Numbered from the stretch's first letter, positions 9,545 through 18,656 are shown. The stretch: 64,000 nucleotides of DNA from an uncultured SAR92 cluster bacterium (GCA_902596775.1 CACJVE010000004.1:24587-88586), one strand, 5' to 3'. A program made the numbers and translations. The notes: a model not told the origin generated them from the sequence alone.

Positions 9545-9977
9545 AAACCATCTGACGGTAGCAACAATTGTAGAGCGCGGTGGGAAATTCTTATGTGTTT
9601 GGGAAAAACCTTCGAATAAATTAGTATTTAATCAACCTGCAGGGCATGTAGAACCCGGTGAAAATGTTATTGACGCTGCCGTGAGAGAAACTCTCGAGGA
9701 GACAGGGGTTGCTGTCAAACTTGATAGCTTTCTTGGTTTTTATAAAAGTATTTCTGATACATCTCAAGTTGCTTATTATAGGCTAGTGTTTGTTGGAAAA
9801 TTCATCAAAACGATACCAAACTTTGAAATTGATCCTGATATAAAAAAAGTTGAATGGCTTACCCTCCCAGAAATTAATGATCCTAAAAATACTCCAAGAA
9901 GCCAGATTACGAGAAAATCGTTCAATGACTACCAGATGAAACCTAATTATCCATTAACAATGTTTACAGATGAATGA
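9534..9977 (+). CDS. nudJ: Nudix hydrolase NudJ (phosphatase, thiamin pyrimidine pyrophosphate/nucleotide hydrolase)
   Basis: This small cytosolic Nudix pyrophosphohydrolase has a complete Nudix box from Gly37: GHVEPGENVIDAAVRETLEE, then TGV, with the metal-binding REUxEE glutamates present. At 147 residues it matches NudJ, which in E. coli cleaves nucleoside di/triphosphates and thiamin pyrimidine pyrophosphate. The start overlaps the rluE stop by 11 bases, with a good AAGGAAG ribosome site inside rluE, so translation is probably coupled. The conserved place between rluE and mnmA supports NudJ over other Nudix members. Confidence 0.92.
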   Translation: MHLRNHLTVATIVERGGKFLCVWEKPSNKLVFNQPAGHVEPGENVIDAAVRETLEETGVAVKLDSFLGFYKSISDTSQVAYYRLVFVGKFIKTIPNFEIDPDIKKVEWLTLPEINDPKNTPRSQITRKSFNDYQMKPNYPLTMFTDE

Positions 9978-9980
9978 ACA

Positions 9981-11072
9981 ATGAAAAATAAACGAAAAGT
10001 CATCGTTGGTATGTCCGGCGGAGTGGACTCATCGGTAGCAGCTCTAATTCTTAAAAATCAAGGTTACGCAGTGGAAGGACTGTTCATGAAAAACTGGGAT
10101 GAAGATGATGACACAGACTATTGCACAGCAAAAGAGGATTTAAAAGATGCAAAAAATGTATGTGATAAAATTGGAATCAAACTAAATACGGCAAATTTTG
10201 CTCCTGAATATTGGGATAATGTGTTCGAGGAGTTTCTCTCTGAGTTTGATCGTGGTCGAACACCAAATCCTGATATTCTTTGTAATAGAGAAATCAAGTT
10301 CAAAGTATTTAGAGATTATGCTCAATCATTAGGAGCCGAGTTAGTAGCCACGGGACATTACGCACAATTGTCTAACGAACGAGGCACACCAAAATTATTG
10401 AAGGGTCTTGATGAAAATAAAGATCAATCTTACTTTCTGAATGCCGTGCCTAGTAAAGCATTTGAAAATGTTTTGTTTCCCCTTGGCAAGTTAATGAAAT
10501 CAGAGGTGAGAGAAATTGCAGAAAAAAATGATCTCAAAACATTTAACAAAAAAGATAGCACAGGTATCTGCTTCATTGGAGAGCGGCGTTTTGCCGATTT
10601 TCTAGGTCAATATAAAAGCAAAAAACCAGGTAATATCACCGATGAAAACGGTAGGATTTTAGGGGTACATCAGGGACTCATGTTTTTTACTATTGGACAA
10701 AGGCAAGGCATAAAAATTGGAGGCATTAAAGATTCTGATGAATCTCCATGGTATGTCCTTGATAAAAACCTTGATACAAACGAACTGATTATCGGCCAAG
10801 GGAATAGCAATCCAAAGTTATATACAAAACTACTTTTTGCTACAGACATTAATTGGATAAACGAGAGTCTACGATCGATTGATGAATTTAAATGTCATGC
10901 AAAAATTCGTTATCGGCAAAATGATCAAAAATGCACTATTCAAAAAGTAGATAATGAGTACGAGGTATTGTTTGAAGTCCCGCAAAGGGCAGTTGCGCCT
11001 GGACAGTCAGTGGTTTTTTATAGTGGTGATGAATGTCTTGGCGGCGGTGTCATTGATAGAGTTGCAAAGTAA
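9981..11072 (+). CDS. mnmA: tRNA-specific 2-thiouridylase MnmA
   Basis: MnmA installs the 2-thio group on wobble uridine 34 of Lys, Glu and Gln tRNAs, taking sulfur from the Tus relay. The 363-residue protein has the ATP-binding PP-loop [12 protein letters not shown] at 10-21, catalytic Cys101 ([11 protein letters not shown]) and the persulfide-forming Cys197 ([12 protein letters not shown]), both essential in the family. It begins three bases after nudJ. The TusE gene found near 50.6 kb encodes the protein that hands sulfur to MnmA. Cysteine-desulfurase and TusBCD partners are not visible here. Confidence 0.97.
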   Translation: MKNKRKVIVGMSGGVDSSVAALILKNQGYAVEGLFMKNWDEDDDTDYCTAKEDLKDAKNVCDKIGIKLNTANFAPEYWDNVFEEFLSEFDRGRTPNPDILCNREIKFKVFRDYAQSLGAELVATGHYAQLSNERGTPKLLKGLDENKDQSYFLNAVPSKAFENVLFPLGKLMKSEVREIAEKNDLKTFNKKDSTGICFIGERRFADFLGQYKSKKPGNITDENGRILGVHQGLMFFTIGQRQGIKIGGIKDSDESPWYVLDKNLDTNELIIGQGNSNPKLYTKLLFATDINWINESLRSIDEFKCHAKIRYRQNDQKCTIQKVDNEYEVLFEVPQRAVAPGQSVVFYSGDECLGGGVIDRVAK

Positions 11073-11098
11073 TTAAGCACAAAATACACCTTGATAAT

Positions 11099-11127
11099 CT
11101 GAATTTTCTTTTCTTATAAGATATAAT
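11099..11127 (+). promoter_or_regulatory. candidate promoter of purB
   Basis: The 82-base gap between mnmA and purB contains a perfect -10 hexamer TATAAT at 11122-11127, about 28 bases before the purB ATG. The best-spaced -35 is a poor CTGAAT at 11099-11104. A better TTGATA lies too far upstream (25-base spacer). The gap itself suggests purB can be transcribed independently of the rluE-nudJ-mnmA unit. Confidence 0.35.
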
Positions 11128-11154
11128 AGCGGTTTAAAACAGCGCGCTAATAAT

Positions 11155-12540
11155 ATGAGTGATAAGTCGTTTTCAAAACTGTCCGCTATCTCTCCAATTG
11201 ATGGGAGATACAGCAAGAAAACTCAACTATATAAGAATATTTTCAGTGAATATGGACTCATCAGGTATAGGGTTCTAATTGAAATCAAATGGTTAAAAAG
11301 CTTATGTGGAAATCCCTCTATAACGGAAGCTGAATCTCTATCAACTAGAGCGAATTTAGCGTTAGAGAAAATTATAGATTCGTTTTCTTTAGAGGATGCG
11401 CAAGAAATAAAAAGCATTGAGGAAACCACCAACCACGATGTTAAAGCAGTTGAATACTTCCTTCACAAGATATTTAAAAATGATACTGAACTATCTAAGC
11501 TAATTCCATTTATCCACTTTTGCTGCACCTCGGAAGACATAAATAATCTTGCTCATGGCTTAATGCTTCATGACGCTCGAGAGGACATTTTACGAGCTGA
11601 AATCGAAACAGTAATTTCAGATCTAAAATCAATTAGTAGTCAATATGCAAATATTCCGATGCTCTCAAGAACCCATGGTCAAGCCGCTACTCCCACTACT
11701 CTTGGTAAAGAAATGGCAAATTTTGCTTTCAGAGTATCACAACAATATGAACGACTCGGGTCCATCAAAATTTTAGGCAAAATAAATGGTGCGGTAGGTA
11801 ATTATAATGCTCACTTAATCTCATATCCTGATGTCGATTGGCCTGACCACTGTCACAAATTTGTTTCACACCTTGGGCTCAATACTAATCCTTATACGAC
11901 TCAAATCGAGCCACACGACTATATGGCCGAGTATTTTAATGCTTTGTCTCTGCTGAATACTATTCTAATCGATTTATGCAGAGACATTTGGGGCTACATC
12001 TCTATCGGTTATTTCAAGCAAAAAATGGTAAAGGGAGAGATTGGTTCATCGACTATGCCACATAAAGTGAATCCGATTGATTTTGAAAATGCAGAAGGAA
12101 ATTTTGGGCTTTCAAATAGCTTACTAATTCACTTTGCAACCAAATTACCAATTTCCAGATGGCAACGAGATCTCACTGACTCGACCGTATTGAGAAATAT
12201 GGGTGCCGCACTGGCCTACTCTTCAATTGGTTATCAATCGCTAACTAAGGGTCTTAGCAAACTAGAGATTGATGCCACCAAGTTAGAGGATGACTTGAAT
12301 TGCAGCTATGAAGTACTCGCAGAAGCTATACAGACTGTGATGCGGAAATATAAAATCGATAATCCATATGAAAAACTCAAAGAGTTAACCCGAGGGACCA
12401 AATTGACCAAGAACTCGATGACTAATTTTATTGAAAATCTTAATATACCCTCGCATGAAAAACATAACTTGAAAAAACTTACACCGAATTCTTATCTTGG
12501 AAATGCTGGAAAAAAAGCAACTGATATTACAAATTTATAA
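11155..12540 (+). CDS. purB: adenylosuccinate lyase
   Basis: PurB catalyses two fumarate-releasing steps of purine synthesis: SAICAR to AICAR, and adenylosuccinate to AMP. The 461-residue sequence is full length and of the E. coli type. It begins with LSAISPIDGRY, has the TSEDINN and SRTHGQAATPTTLG segments of the active site, and carries the fumarase/aspartase signature GSSTMPHKVNPIDFENAEGN with its catalytic serine loop. In E. coli hflD lies between mnmA and purB; here it is missing and the two are 82 bases apart. Confidence 0.97.
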   Translation: MSDKSFSKLSAISPIDGRYSKKTQLYKNIFSEYGLIRYRVLIEIKWLKSLCGNPSITEAESLSTRANLALEKIIDSFSLEDAQEIKSIEETTNHDVKAVEYFLHKIFKNDTELSKLIPFIHFCCTSEDINNLAHGLMLHDAREDILRAEIETVISDLKSISSQYANIPMLSRTHGQAATPTTLGKEMANFAFRVSQQYERLGSIKILGKINGAVGNYNAHLISYPDVDWPDHCHKFVSHLGLNTNPYTTQIEPHDYMAEYFNALSLLNTILIDLCRDIWGYISIGYFKQKMVKGEIGSSTMPHKVNPIDFENAEGNFGLSNSLLIHFATKLPISRWQRDLTDSTVLRNMGAALAYSSIGYQSLTKGLSKLEIDATKLEDDLNCSYEVLAEAIQTVMRKYKIDNPYEKLKELTRGTKLTKNSMTNFIENLNIPSHEKHNLKKLTPNSYLGNAGKKATDITNL

Positions 12541-12565
12541 ATATAGTCATCGGAAGGCCTTGTTA

Positions 12566-13009
12566 ATGATATACATTAGATATGCTAACTGGCTCCAAGA
12601 TATGAAGATGATCAAACATATCCGGAGGACTGTATTCGTCAATGAACAGAGAGTTCCTGAAGAAATCGATTTTGATGGATTGGATGGCTCATCAACGCAC
12701 TGGCTTGCATTCGATGATTCTAATATTCCAATCGGAACAGCAAGGATGCAAAAAGATGGTCATTTCGGTCGGATGGCTGTTTTAAAACATTACAGAAATA
12801 ATGGCGTTGGAAAAAAAATTTTTGAATCTGCTTTGACTTACGCTGTTGAGAAAAAATTTCCGAAAGTGTGGCTACACTCCCAAATAACTGCAGTTGGTTT
12901 TTATAAAAAGTTTGGATTTACTGAAGTCGGCGACATGTTTCTTGATGCCGGGATTGAACACATGTTAATGACTAAAGAACTTTTTAAGTTACAAAAGCTG
13001 AGAACTTGA
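12566..13009 (+). CDS. GNAT family N-acetyltransferase
   Basis: This is a cytosolic acetyl-CoA-dependent acyltransferase of unknown substrate. The GNAT fold shows strand 4 and motif A as FGRMAVLKHYRNNGVGKKIF, with the acetyl-CoA pyrophosphate loop R/Q-x-x-G-x-G/A present as RNNGVGK, followed by the C-terminal AVGFYKKFGFTEVG. The protein resembles the ElaA/YjcF-like group (opening VFVNEQRVPEEIDFDG). The ORF track starts at 12497 inside purB. I chose the ATG at 12566 because GGAAGG lies about nine bases upstream and the product is then a normal 147 residues. The 3' end overlaps the convergent RraA-like gene by 21 bases. Confidence 0.85.
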   Translation: MIYIRYANWLQDMKMIKHIRRTVFVNEQRVPEEIDFDGLDGSSTHWLAFDDSNIPIGTARMQKDGHFGRMAVLKHYRNNGVGKKIFESALTYAVEKKFPKVWLHSQITAVGFYKKFGFTEVGDMFLDAGIEHMLMTKELFKLQKLRT

Positions 13010-13465
13010 GACAATTACACCGTTATTATCAGAATACACAAATGCTCCTGATTGGAATTTCACACCTCCAAACTCAATATCATGGCCAAACTCCCCCAAA
13101 CCTCTTTTTTCCGATTTTTTTGGATATGCTCCTAACGCCTTGATGCCAATTTGCATCTTCGCGAGCTCATCAACATCTCTCACCATTCCATTAATCAAAA
13201 TTCCTGCCCAATTATTCTGACACGCCAGTAACGCTAAATTATCTCCAAGATATGCACAAGCACTGCTTGCACCGCCATTAACAACCAAAACTTTCCCAGT
13301 ACCATCGTCTCCAAGCAGCCGCCTTAGCAATGAATTATCTTCTGGGCACTCAACCGTTACAATTTCGCCGGAAAATTTATCTACTGCTCCAAAGTTTTTA
13401 AAATCAAACTGAAGGATCTGGATCTTGTCTGAATACTCATCACAAAAATCTGGCACAGACTTCAT
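12989..13465 (-). CDS. RraA-like protein (RNase E inhibitor / HMG-aldolase superfamily)
   Basis: The 158-residue protein has the RraA fold signature: GKVLVVNGGASSACAYLGDNLALLA near 67-91, then a GILINGMVRDVDELAKMQIGIKALG block near 97-121. The R-D pair of that last block lines oxaloacetate-decarboxylase/HMG-aldolase active sites in relatives. In E. coli RraA binds RNase E; other members are aldolases or decarboxylases. Its ATG overlaps the malate synthase stop by four bases (ATGA), so it is translated with glcB. The metabolic neighbourhood makes an organic-acid aldolase/decarboxylase role as plausible as RNase regulation. I cannot decide between them. Confidence 0.85.
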   Translation of the reverse strand: MKSVPDFCDEYSDKIQILQFDFKNFGAVDKFSGEIVTVECPEDNSLLRRLLGDDGTGKVLVVNGGASSACAYLGDNLALLACQNNWAGILINGMVRDVDELAKMQIGIKALGAYPKKSEKRGLGEFGHDIEFGGVKFQSGAFVYSDNNGVIVSSSQLL

Positions 13466-15636
13466 TCTGATGCTTCCTTTGCTTTAACTTCTTGTCTAAA
13501 TGAATGGAGAAGAGGTTCTGTGTATCCATTGGGCTGTGTAATGCCATCAAAAATAAGGGACGCTGCAGCTCTGAAAGCACTATTTGTCAAAAAATCATCA
13601 CTCAGCAATCGATACTTAGGATCTCCTGCATTTTGCTCATCTACAATCCTCGCCATTCTCTCCATAGATTCTTGAATTGATTTTTCTGAGCAAACACCAT
13701 GTGCAATCCAATTCGCAAGAATTTGACTTGATATTCGTAGAGTTGCCCTGTCCTCCATAAGCCCAATATTATTTATATCAGGAACCTTAGAACAACCAAT
13801 TCCTTGATCAATCCACTTCACAACATAACCTAGTATTCCCTGAATATTATTATCAACCTCGCGTTGTATCTCTATTTTTGTTAGTGTTTTTGGATCAAAC
13901 AAAGGAAGCATTAGCATATCGTCTATATAATCCTCATCTTTCTTCATTAACTTTTTTTGTTGATCGCAAACAGAAACTTCATGGTAGTGAAGCGCATGCA
14001 ACGAGGCTGCTGTGGGCGAGGGAACCCATGCGCATGAAGCTCCAGACTCAGGGTGGTTGATCTTCTCACGCATCATATCAGCCATTAAATCAGGTTTGGC
14101 CCACATCCCCTTCCCTATCTGTGCTTTTTTATGGAATCCGGTCTTTAATCCTACATTAACGTTATTTTTTTCATAGGCATGAAGCCAAAGCATTTCCTTA
14201 AATTGATCCTTTGGAGGCACTGGTCCCTTCGACATATTGGTATGAATTTCATCACCGGTTCTATCTAAAAAACCGGTATTAATGAAAACGATACGATTTT
14301 GAACCGCTCTCACACATTCATATAAATTAACAGAGGTCCGCTTTTCTTCATCCATCAAACCTACTTTTATTGTGCCTAACTTTAAGCCCAATAAACGCTC
14401 ACATTCACTGAATAATTCATCTGTAAATTTGACCTCTTCGGGCCCGTGCATTTTTGGTTTTACAATATAAATACTGCCTGTTTTTGAGTTGCGTTGGTAA
14501 ACTTTCAGATCATGAAGGGATATTAATGACGTTATTACCGCATCCATTATTCCTTCGTAGATTTCAGAGCCATCAGGTAACAGAATTGACTCATTAGTCA
14601 TCAAATGACCTACGTTACGAATAAACATTAAACTTCGTGAGGGAACGACCAATACTGATCCATCCAATGTCCTGAATTCTCTATCTGAGTTGAGTTTCCT
14701 TTTAAAGGATGAATCATTACGAATAATTTCAGATGTCAAAGATCCAGTAATTAAACCAAACCAATTTTTATAAGACAGCAACTTATCTTCTGCATCCACT
14801 GCGGAAACTGAATCCTCACAGTCAAGAATTGTTGATATAGCTGATTCAAGCATTATGTCCTTTACGCCCGCTAAATCCGTGCTACCAACATTAGACTTAA
14901 AATCTACTTTAATTTCTATCTTTAAATTATTGTTTTCTAATAGAATTGAAGTTGGATTTTCTTTGTCTCCGAGATAACCTAAAAGCTTTCCCGGCTGCTT
15001 TAGCTTATAAGACTTATTATTTTTATCGATACACAATAAGCCCTCAGACAATGAAATTTGATACTGAAAGACCTTGTTATGAGATATACCGTCAATTGGG
15101 ACACTTTTATCTAAAAAATCTCTCCCATAATTAACGACATATTCACCTCGTTTTGCGTTATAACCAGGACCTTTCTCCAAGCCAGGTGATTCTGGGATCA
15201 CATCATTACCATAGAGTGCATCATAAAGGCTCCCCCATCTCGCGTTCACTGCATTTATCGCAAACCGAGCATTCATGATAGGCACCACTAATTGAGGGCC
15301 TGCCTTCTTACTGACTTCATCGTCAACATTTTCAGAACTTATTGTAAAATCTGGCCCAACAGCCTTCAAATATCCTATTTCCTCCAAAAAAGCTCTGTAT
15401 TCAAAAAAATCACCATTTGCTTTATTATTTTCATGCCAATCATCCAGCAAACCTTGAATCCGATCTCGCTCAACAAGTAAATCTTTATTTTTTGGAGTTA
15501 GCTTGTAAATAAGATCACTAAAGCCTCTCCAAAATTCTAAATTATTAAATTTAAGCGGCGGTAAAACTTCTGTATTTATAAACTCAAATAGTGTGGCATC
15601 CACTTTCAGATTAGCAATTTCAATTCTACTATTCAT
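13462..15636 (-). CDS. glcB: malate synthase G
   Basis: This enzyme condenses glyoxylate with acetyl-CoA to malate, the second step of the glyoxylate shunt and the route for glycolate-derived glyoxylate. The 724-residue length and the architecture are of the monomeric G isoform, not the ~530-residue A isoform. Visible family blocks are AINAVNARWGSLYDALYG, CEDSVSAVDAEDK at the start of the TIM barrel, IYIVKPKMHGPEEVKF, and the GMWAKPDLMADMM stretch. It is followed without a gap by the RraA-like gene. Convergent neighbours and the isocitrate lyase about 1 kb away make a glyoxylate-cycle block. Confidence 0.97.
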   Translation of the reverse strand: MNSRIEIANLKVDATLFEFINTEVLPPLKFNNLEFWRGFSDLIYKLTPKNKDLLVERDRIQGLLDDWHENNKANGDFFEYRAFLEEIGYLKAVGPDFTISSENVDDEVSKKAGPQLVVPIMNARFAINAVNARWGSLYDALYGNDVIPESPGLEKGPGYNAKRGEYVVNYGRDFLDKSVPIDGISHNKVFQYQISLSEGLLCIDKNNKSYKLKQPGKLLGYLGDKENPTSILLENNNLKIEIKVDFKSNVGSTDLAGVKDIMLESAISTILDCEDSVSAVDAEDKLLSYKNWFGLITGSLTSEIIRNDSSFKRKLNSDREFRTLDGSVLVVPSRSLMFIRNVGHLMTNESILLPDGSEIYEGIMDAVITSLISLHDLKVYQRNSKTGSIYIVKPKMHGPEEVKFTDELFSECERLLGLKLGTIKVGLMDEEKRTSVNLYECVRAVQNRIVFINTGFLDRTGDEIHTNMSKGPVPPKDQFKEMLWLHAYEKNNVNVGLKTGFHKKAQIGKGMWAKPDLMADMMREKINHPESGASCAWVPSPTAASLHALHYHEVSVCDQQKKLMKKDEDYIDDMLMLPLFDPKTLTKIEIQREVDNNIQGILGYVVKWIDQGIGCSKVPDINNIGLMEDRATLRISSQILANWIAHGVCSEKSIQESMERMARIVDEQNAGDPKYRLLSDDFLTNSAFRAAASLIFDGITQPNGYTEPLLHSFRQEVKAKEASE

Positions 15637-15662
15637 TTACCGGTACTCCGTCAGTAATAAAT

Positions 15663-16604
15663 TTATTCAACATTATCATCAGAAATACTTTTGATTAATT
15701 GGCGCATCCACTTATGACCCGGATCGTTTTGAAGAAGCGGACTCCAAAGCATTTTTAACTGCATTTTAGGGATATGAAAGGGAGGCTCTAATATAGAAAA
15801 GCTTTTATTATCCTGGACCTGCATTGCAGCTTTTGAAGGAAGCGTGACAATTAAATTTTCCTGTCCGCCCAATATTAAAGCTGCTTGATAATGTCGAGTA
15901 AATATGGAAATGTTTCTTTTCTTCCCAATTTTTTCAAGTGCATCATCTACCCATCCAAGTTTTTGAAATGTATCGGGACTAACACCAACTCCAACACCCA
16001 TTCCTGTTTTACTGACCCATACATGTTTAGCCTTTAAATATGTATCAAGATTCCATAGTTTCCGAATAGGATTTTTTGAATTTACAACACACGAAAAACC
16101 ATCATTCCAAAGCAAAGATTGATGAAATGATAGTGGTAGATTATCAAAACGGTTTATAACGAGATCAACTTTTCCTCTTTCAACATCTGGAAAGCTAACA
16201 TCACTGGGTGTCATTATGTCTAACCTTATTGATGGTGCTCTTTTCGAAAGCTCAGTCAATAACACCGGTATCAGCGTAGTTTCACCATAATCGCTTGCCA
16301 TAATACGAAATATCCTATTTGAACTCTTCGGATCAAAGCTTGACTTGGGTAATATCACCTGCTCAGAGGCATTTATCACAGATCTGATGAGCGGCTGTAA
16401 TTCTTTCGCTCTCTCTGTCGGAGTCATACCATCACTAGTTCTGACTAAAATTGGGTCTGAAAAAAGTTCTCTGATTCGTTTAAGACCATTGGACATGGCC
16501 GGTTGACTAATGCCGAGTTCCTCTGCAGCACGTGTTACATTTTTTTCTCGAAGAAGCACATCAAGATACACAAGAAGGTTTAAATCGACATTAGCAATAT
16601 TCAT
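15663..16604 (-). CDS. LysR-type transcriptional regulator, probable glyoxylate-shunt regulator
   Basis: The 313-residue protein has the LysR winged helix-turn-helix in residues 8-65 (DVLLREKNVTRAAEELGISQ, then PAMSNGLKRIRELFSDPILVR) and a periplasmic-binding-protein-like effector domain from about 90. The helix-turn-helix is of the NodD/LeuO-like subgroup. It is divergently arranged with isocitrate lyase over a 92-base intergenic region, and lies 26 bases upstream of glcB on the same strand. The placement suggests it controls aceA and possibly itself and glcB. The effector is unknown; isocitrate, glyoxylate or acetate-derived metabolites are plausible guesses. Confidence 0.92.
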   Translation of the reverse strand: MNIANVDLNLLVYLDVLLREKNVTRAAEELGISQPAMSNGLKRIRELFSDPILVRTSDGMTPTERAKELQPLIRSVINASEQVILPKSSFDPKSSNRIFRIMASDYGETTLIPVLLTELSKRAPSIRLDIMTPSDVSFPDVERGKVDLVINRFDNLPLSFHQSLLWNDGFSCVVNSKNPIRKLWNLDTYLKAKHVWVSKTGMGVGVGVSPDTFQKLGWVDDALEKIGKKRNISIFTRHYQAALILGGQENLIVTLPSKAAMQVQDNKSFSILEPPFHIPKMQLKMLWSPLLQNDPGHKWMRQLIKSISDDNVE

Positions 16605-16629
16605 ATAATAAATACCCGAGATATAAATT

Positions 16630-16644
16630 ATAATCTGGAATTAT
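16630..16644. promoter_or_regulatory. candidate LysR-type operator between lysR and aceA
   Basis: The 92-base divergent intergenic region contains the interrupted palindrome ATAAT-N5-ATTAT. It fits the LysR pattern of a short AT-rich dyad with a T-N11-A core. It sits about 26 bases from the regulator start and 52 bases upstream of aceA, where a LysR recognition site is expected. The AT-rich background makes chance occurrence possible. Confidence 0.4.
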
Positions 16645-16696
16645 GACTAGATCATACATAAACTTCGCAACTTTGCAAAATATGAGAGGGTAGAAG

Positions 16697-18274
16697 ATGC
16701 TGGAACAAGAGGAATTAAATTCGATTCAAAATAATATTAACAAACATGGTTCATCATGGAACTCTATCAATCCAGAGTCAGTTCGGAGGTTAAGATTACA
16801 AAACAGATTCCAAACAGGTATCGAAATCGCAAAGTACACCTCTGAAATCATGAGGAGGGACATGAGCGCATACGATAATGACCCATCACTTTTTACACAA
16901 TCCCTCGGTTGCTGGCATGGGTTCATTGGCCAACAGAAAATGATTTCAGTAAAAAAACATTTTGGCGATACGTCTGGGAAGTACTTATACCTCTCGGGTT
17001 GGATGATAGCAGCTATGAGATCAGAGTTCGGCCCTTTACCTGATCAATCGATGCACGAGAAGACATCCGTGCCAGCCCTAATAGAGGAGCTCTATACTTT
17101 TTTAAGACAAGCGGACGCAAGAGAACTCGGAGATTTGTTCACAAAATTAGATAATGCGAATGATAACGATAGATCCCGGATTCAAAAGGAAATTGAAAAT
17201 TTCAAAACTCATGTGGTCCCAATAATCGCAGATATTGATGCTGGGTTTGGAAATGCAGAAGCAACATATTTGCTGGCAAAAAGAATGATAGAGGCTGGAG
17301 CATGCTGCATTCAGATTGAAAATCAAGTTTCCGACGAAAAGCAATGCGGACACCAAGATGGAAAAGTAACTGTACCTCATGCTGATTTTCTCGCAAAAAT
17401 AAATGCCATAAGATATGCATTTTTAGAACTTGGGGTAGAGGAAGGTATCATTGTTGCAAGAACAGACTCGCTCGGAGCGGGTTTAACAAAACAGCTTGCT
17501 GTTAGTAATGAGCCTGGTGATTTAGGTGATCTATATAATTCATTTCTCGATTGCGATGAGGTCGACTTGTCAACGATTCAGAGCAATGATGTGGTTATCT
17601 ATCAGAACGGACGTCTTGTGAAGCCTAAGAGATTACCAAGTAATCTGTTTCAATTTAAGAAAGGTTCGGGCGAAGACAGATGCGTTCTTGACTGCATAAC
17701 TAGTCTACAAAACGGTGCAGATTTAATATGGATCGAAACAGAGAAACCTCATATTAATCAAATAGGATCGATGGTGAAGAAGATTAGGGAGGTAGTTCCA
17801 GATGCAAAAGTTGTTTACAACAATAGCCCGTCCTTTAACTGGACACTCAACTTCAGACAACAAGTTTTTGACTCATGGGACTCTGAAGGGAAAGATCTTT
17901 CAAACTACAATCGTGAGGATTTAATGGAGGCAAAGTTCGATGAATCTGAACTTGCAATTGAGGCAGATGAGCGAATAAGAACATTTCAATTAGATGCGTC
18001 GAGAGAGGCTGGAATCTTTCATCATCTCATTACTTTGCCAACATACCATACTGCCGCATTGTCAACTGATAATCTTGCAAAGCTGTATTTTGGCGATCAA
18101 GGCATGCTTGGATATGTGGGTCAGGTTCAGAGAAATGAGATAAGACAAGGTATTGCCTGCGTAAAGCATCAAAATATGGCAGGATCGGATATGGGTGATG
18201 AACACAAAGAATATTTCTCAGGATCTGCTGCTTTAAAGGCTTCAGGTAAAGACAATACAATGAACCAATTTTAG
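16697..18274 (+). CDS. aceA: isocitrate lyase
   Basis: AceA cleaves isocitrate to succinate and glyoxylate, allowing growth on acetate or fatty acids. The 525-residue protein belongs to the longer subfamily seen in Pseudomonas and relatives rather than the ~430-residue E. coli form. The catalytic cysteine is in DEKQCGHQDGK near residue 220. The Mg2+-binding stretch PIIADIDAGFGNAEATYLLA and the later TEKPHINQI and NNSPSFNW substrate-binding segments are present. A GAGAGGG ribosome site precedes the ATG. It is divergent from the LysR gene and close to glcB, so both glyoxylate-shunt enzymes are clustered. Confidence 0.97.
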   Translation: MLEQEELNSIQNNINKHGSSWNSINPESVRRLRLQNRFQTGIEIAKYTSEIMRRDMSAYDNDPSLFTQSLGCWHGFIGQQKMISVKKHFGDTSGKYLYLSGWMIAAMRSEFGPLPDQSMHEKTSVPALIEELYTFLRQADARELGDLFTKLDNANDNDRSRIQKEIENFKTHVVPIIADIDAGFGNAEATYLLAKRMIEAGACCIQIENQVSDEKQCGHQDGKVTVPHADFLAKINAIRYAFLELGVEEGIIVARTDSLGAGLTKQLAVSNEPGDLGDLYNSFLDCDEVDLSTIQSNDVVIYQNGRLVKPKRLPSNLFQFKKGSGEDRCVLDCITSLQNGADLIWIETEKPHINQIGSMVKKIREVVPDAKVVYNNSPSFNWTLNFRQQVFDSWDSEGKDLSNYNREDLMEAKFDESELAIEADERIRTFQLDASREAGIFHHLITLPTYHTAALSTDNLAKLYFGDQGMLGYVGQVQRNEIRQGIACVKHQNMAGSDMGDEHKEYFSGSAALKASGKDNTMNQF

Positions 18275-18319
18275 TGATATGCAGATGGTTGTAAGGTCAC
18301 AGGTATGTCTTGTTATTCA

Positions 18320-18348
18320 TTGACGTTAATCTCCTCGCCCAGTATGAT
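18320..18348 (+). promoter_or_regulatory. promoter of the Pro-Arg-His tRNA operon
   Basis: TTGACG at 18320-18325 and TATGAT at 18343-18348 are separated by exactly 17 bases, each one base from the sigma70 consensus. A GC-rich stretch (GCG) follows the -10 where transcription should start. That discriminator is typical of stringently controlled stable-RNA promoters. The first tRNA begins 36 bases downstream. Confidence 0.72.
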
Positions 18349-18384
18349 TCGCGATCTCATATATGAGCGTTTGAGTTGATAAAT

Positions 18385-18461
18385 CGGGGATTAGCGCAGT
18401 CTGGTAGCGCGCCTGCTTTGGGAGCAGGATGTCGGGGGTTCAAATCCCTCATCCCCGACCA
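18385..18461 (+). tRNA. tRNA-Pro (anticodon TGG)
   Basis: A 77-base cloverleaf can be folded. The acceptor stem CGGGGAT pairs with ATCCCCG, the D arm is AGCGCAGTCTGGTAGCGC, and the anticodon stem CCTGC/GCAGG encloses loop TTTGGGA with anticodon TGG. The T arm is GGGGGTTCAAATCCCTC, and the 3' CCA is encoded. It is the first of three tandem tRNAs. Confidence 0.97.
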
Positions 18462-18481
18462 ATTTTAGGTTTCATTAAGTT

Positions 18482-18558
18482 GCGCCCGTAGCTCAGTTGG
18501 ATAGAGCATCTGCCTTCTAAGCAGAGGGTCGCAGGTTCGAATCCTGCCGGGCGCGCCA
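18482..18558 (+). tRNA. tRNA-Arg (anticodon TCT)
   Basis: The acceptor stem GCGCCCG pairs with CGGGCGC. The anticodon stem TCTGC/GCAGA encloses loop CTTCTAA, giving anticodon TCT. The T arm GCAGGTTCGAATCCTGC is perfect and CCA is encoded. It starts 20 bases after the proline tRNA, clearly in the same transcript. Confidence 0.97.
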
Positions 18559-18579
18559 TATCGAGATTTGCTTTGAAAT

Positions 18580-18656
18580 GGTGGACGTAGCTCAGTTGGT
18601 AGAGCCCCGGATTGTGATTCCGGTGGTCGCGGGTTCAATCCCCGTCGTCCACCCCA
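18580..18656 (+). tRNA. tRNA-His (anticodon GTG)
   Basis: The acceptor GTGGACG pairs with CGTCCAC, with the extra G-1 at 18580 opposite C73, the identity feature of histidine tRNA. The anticodon loop TTGTGAT carries GTG between CCGGA/TCCGG. CCA is encoded. E. coli has an Arg-His-Leu-Pro tRNA operon; here the order is Pro-Arg-His and no Leu tRNA follows. Confidence 0.97.

Noticed and set aside
17320-17360. Isocitrate lyase active site reads KQCGH instead of KKCGH.
   Set aside because: The longer ~530-residue isocitrate lyase subfamily normally has KQCGH, so this is not a defect or novelty.
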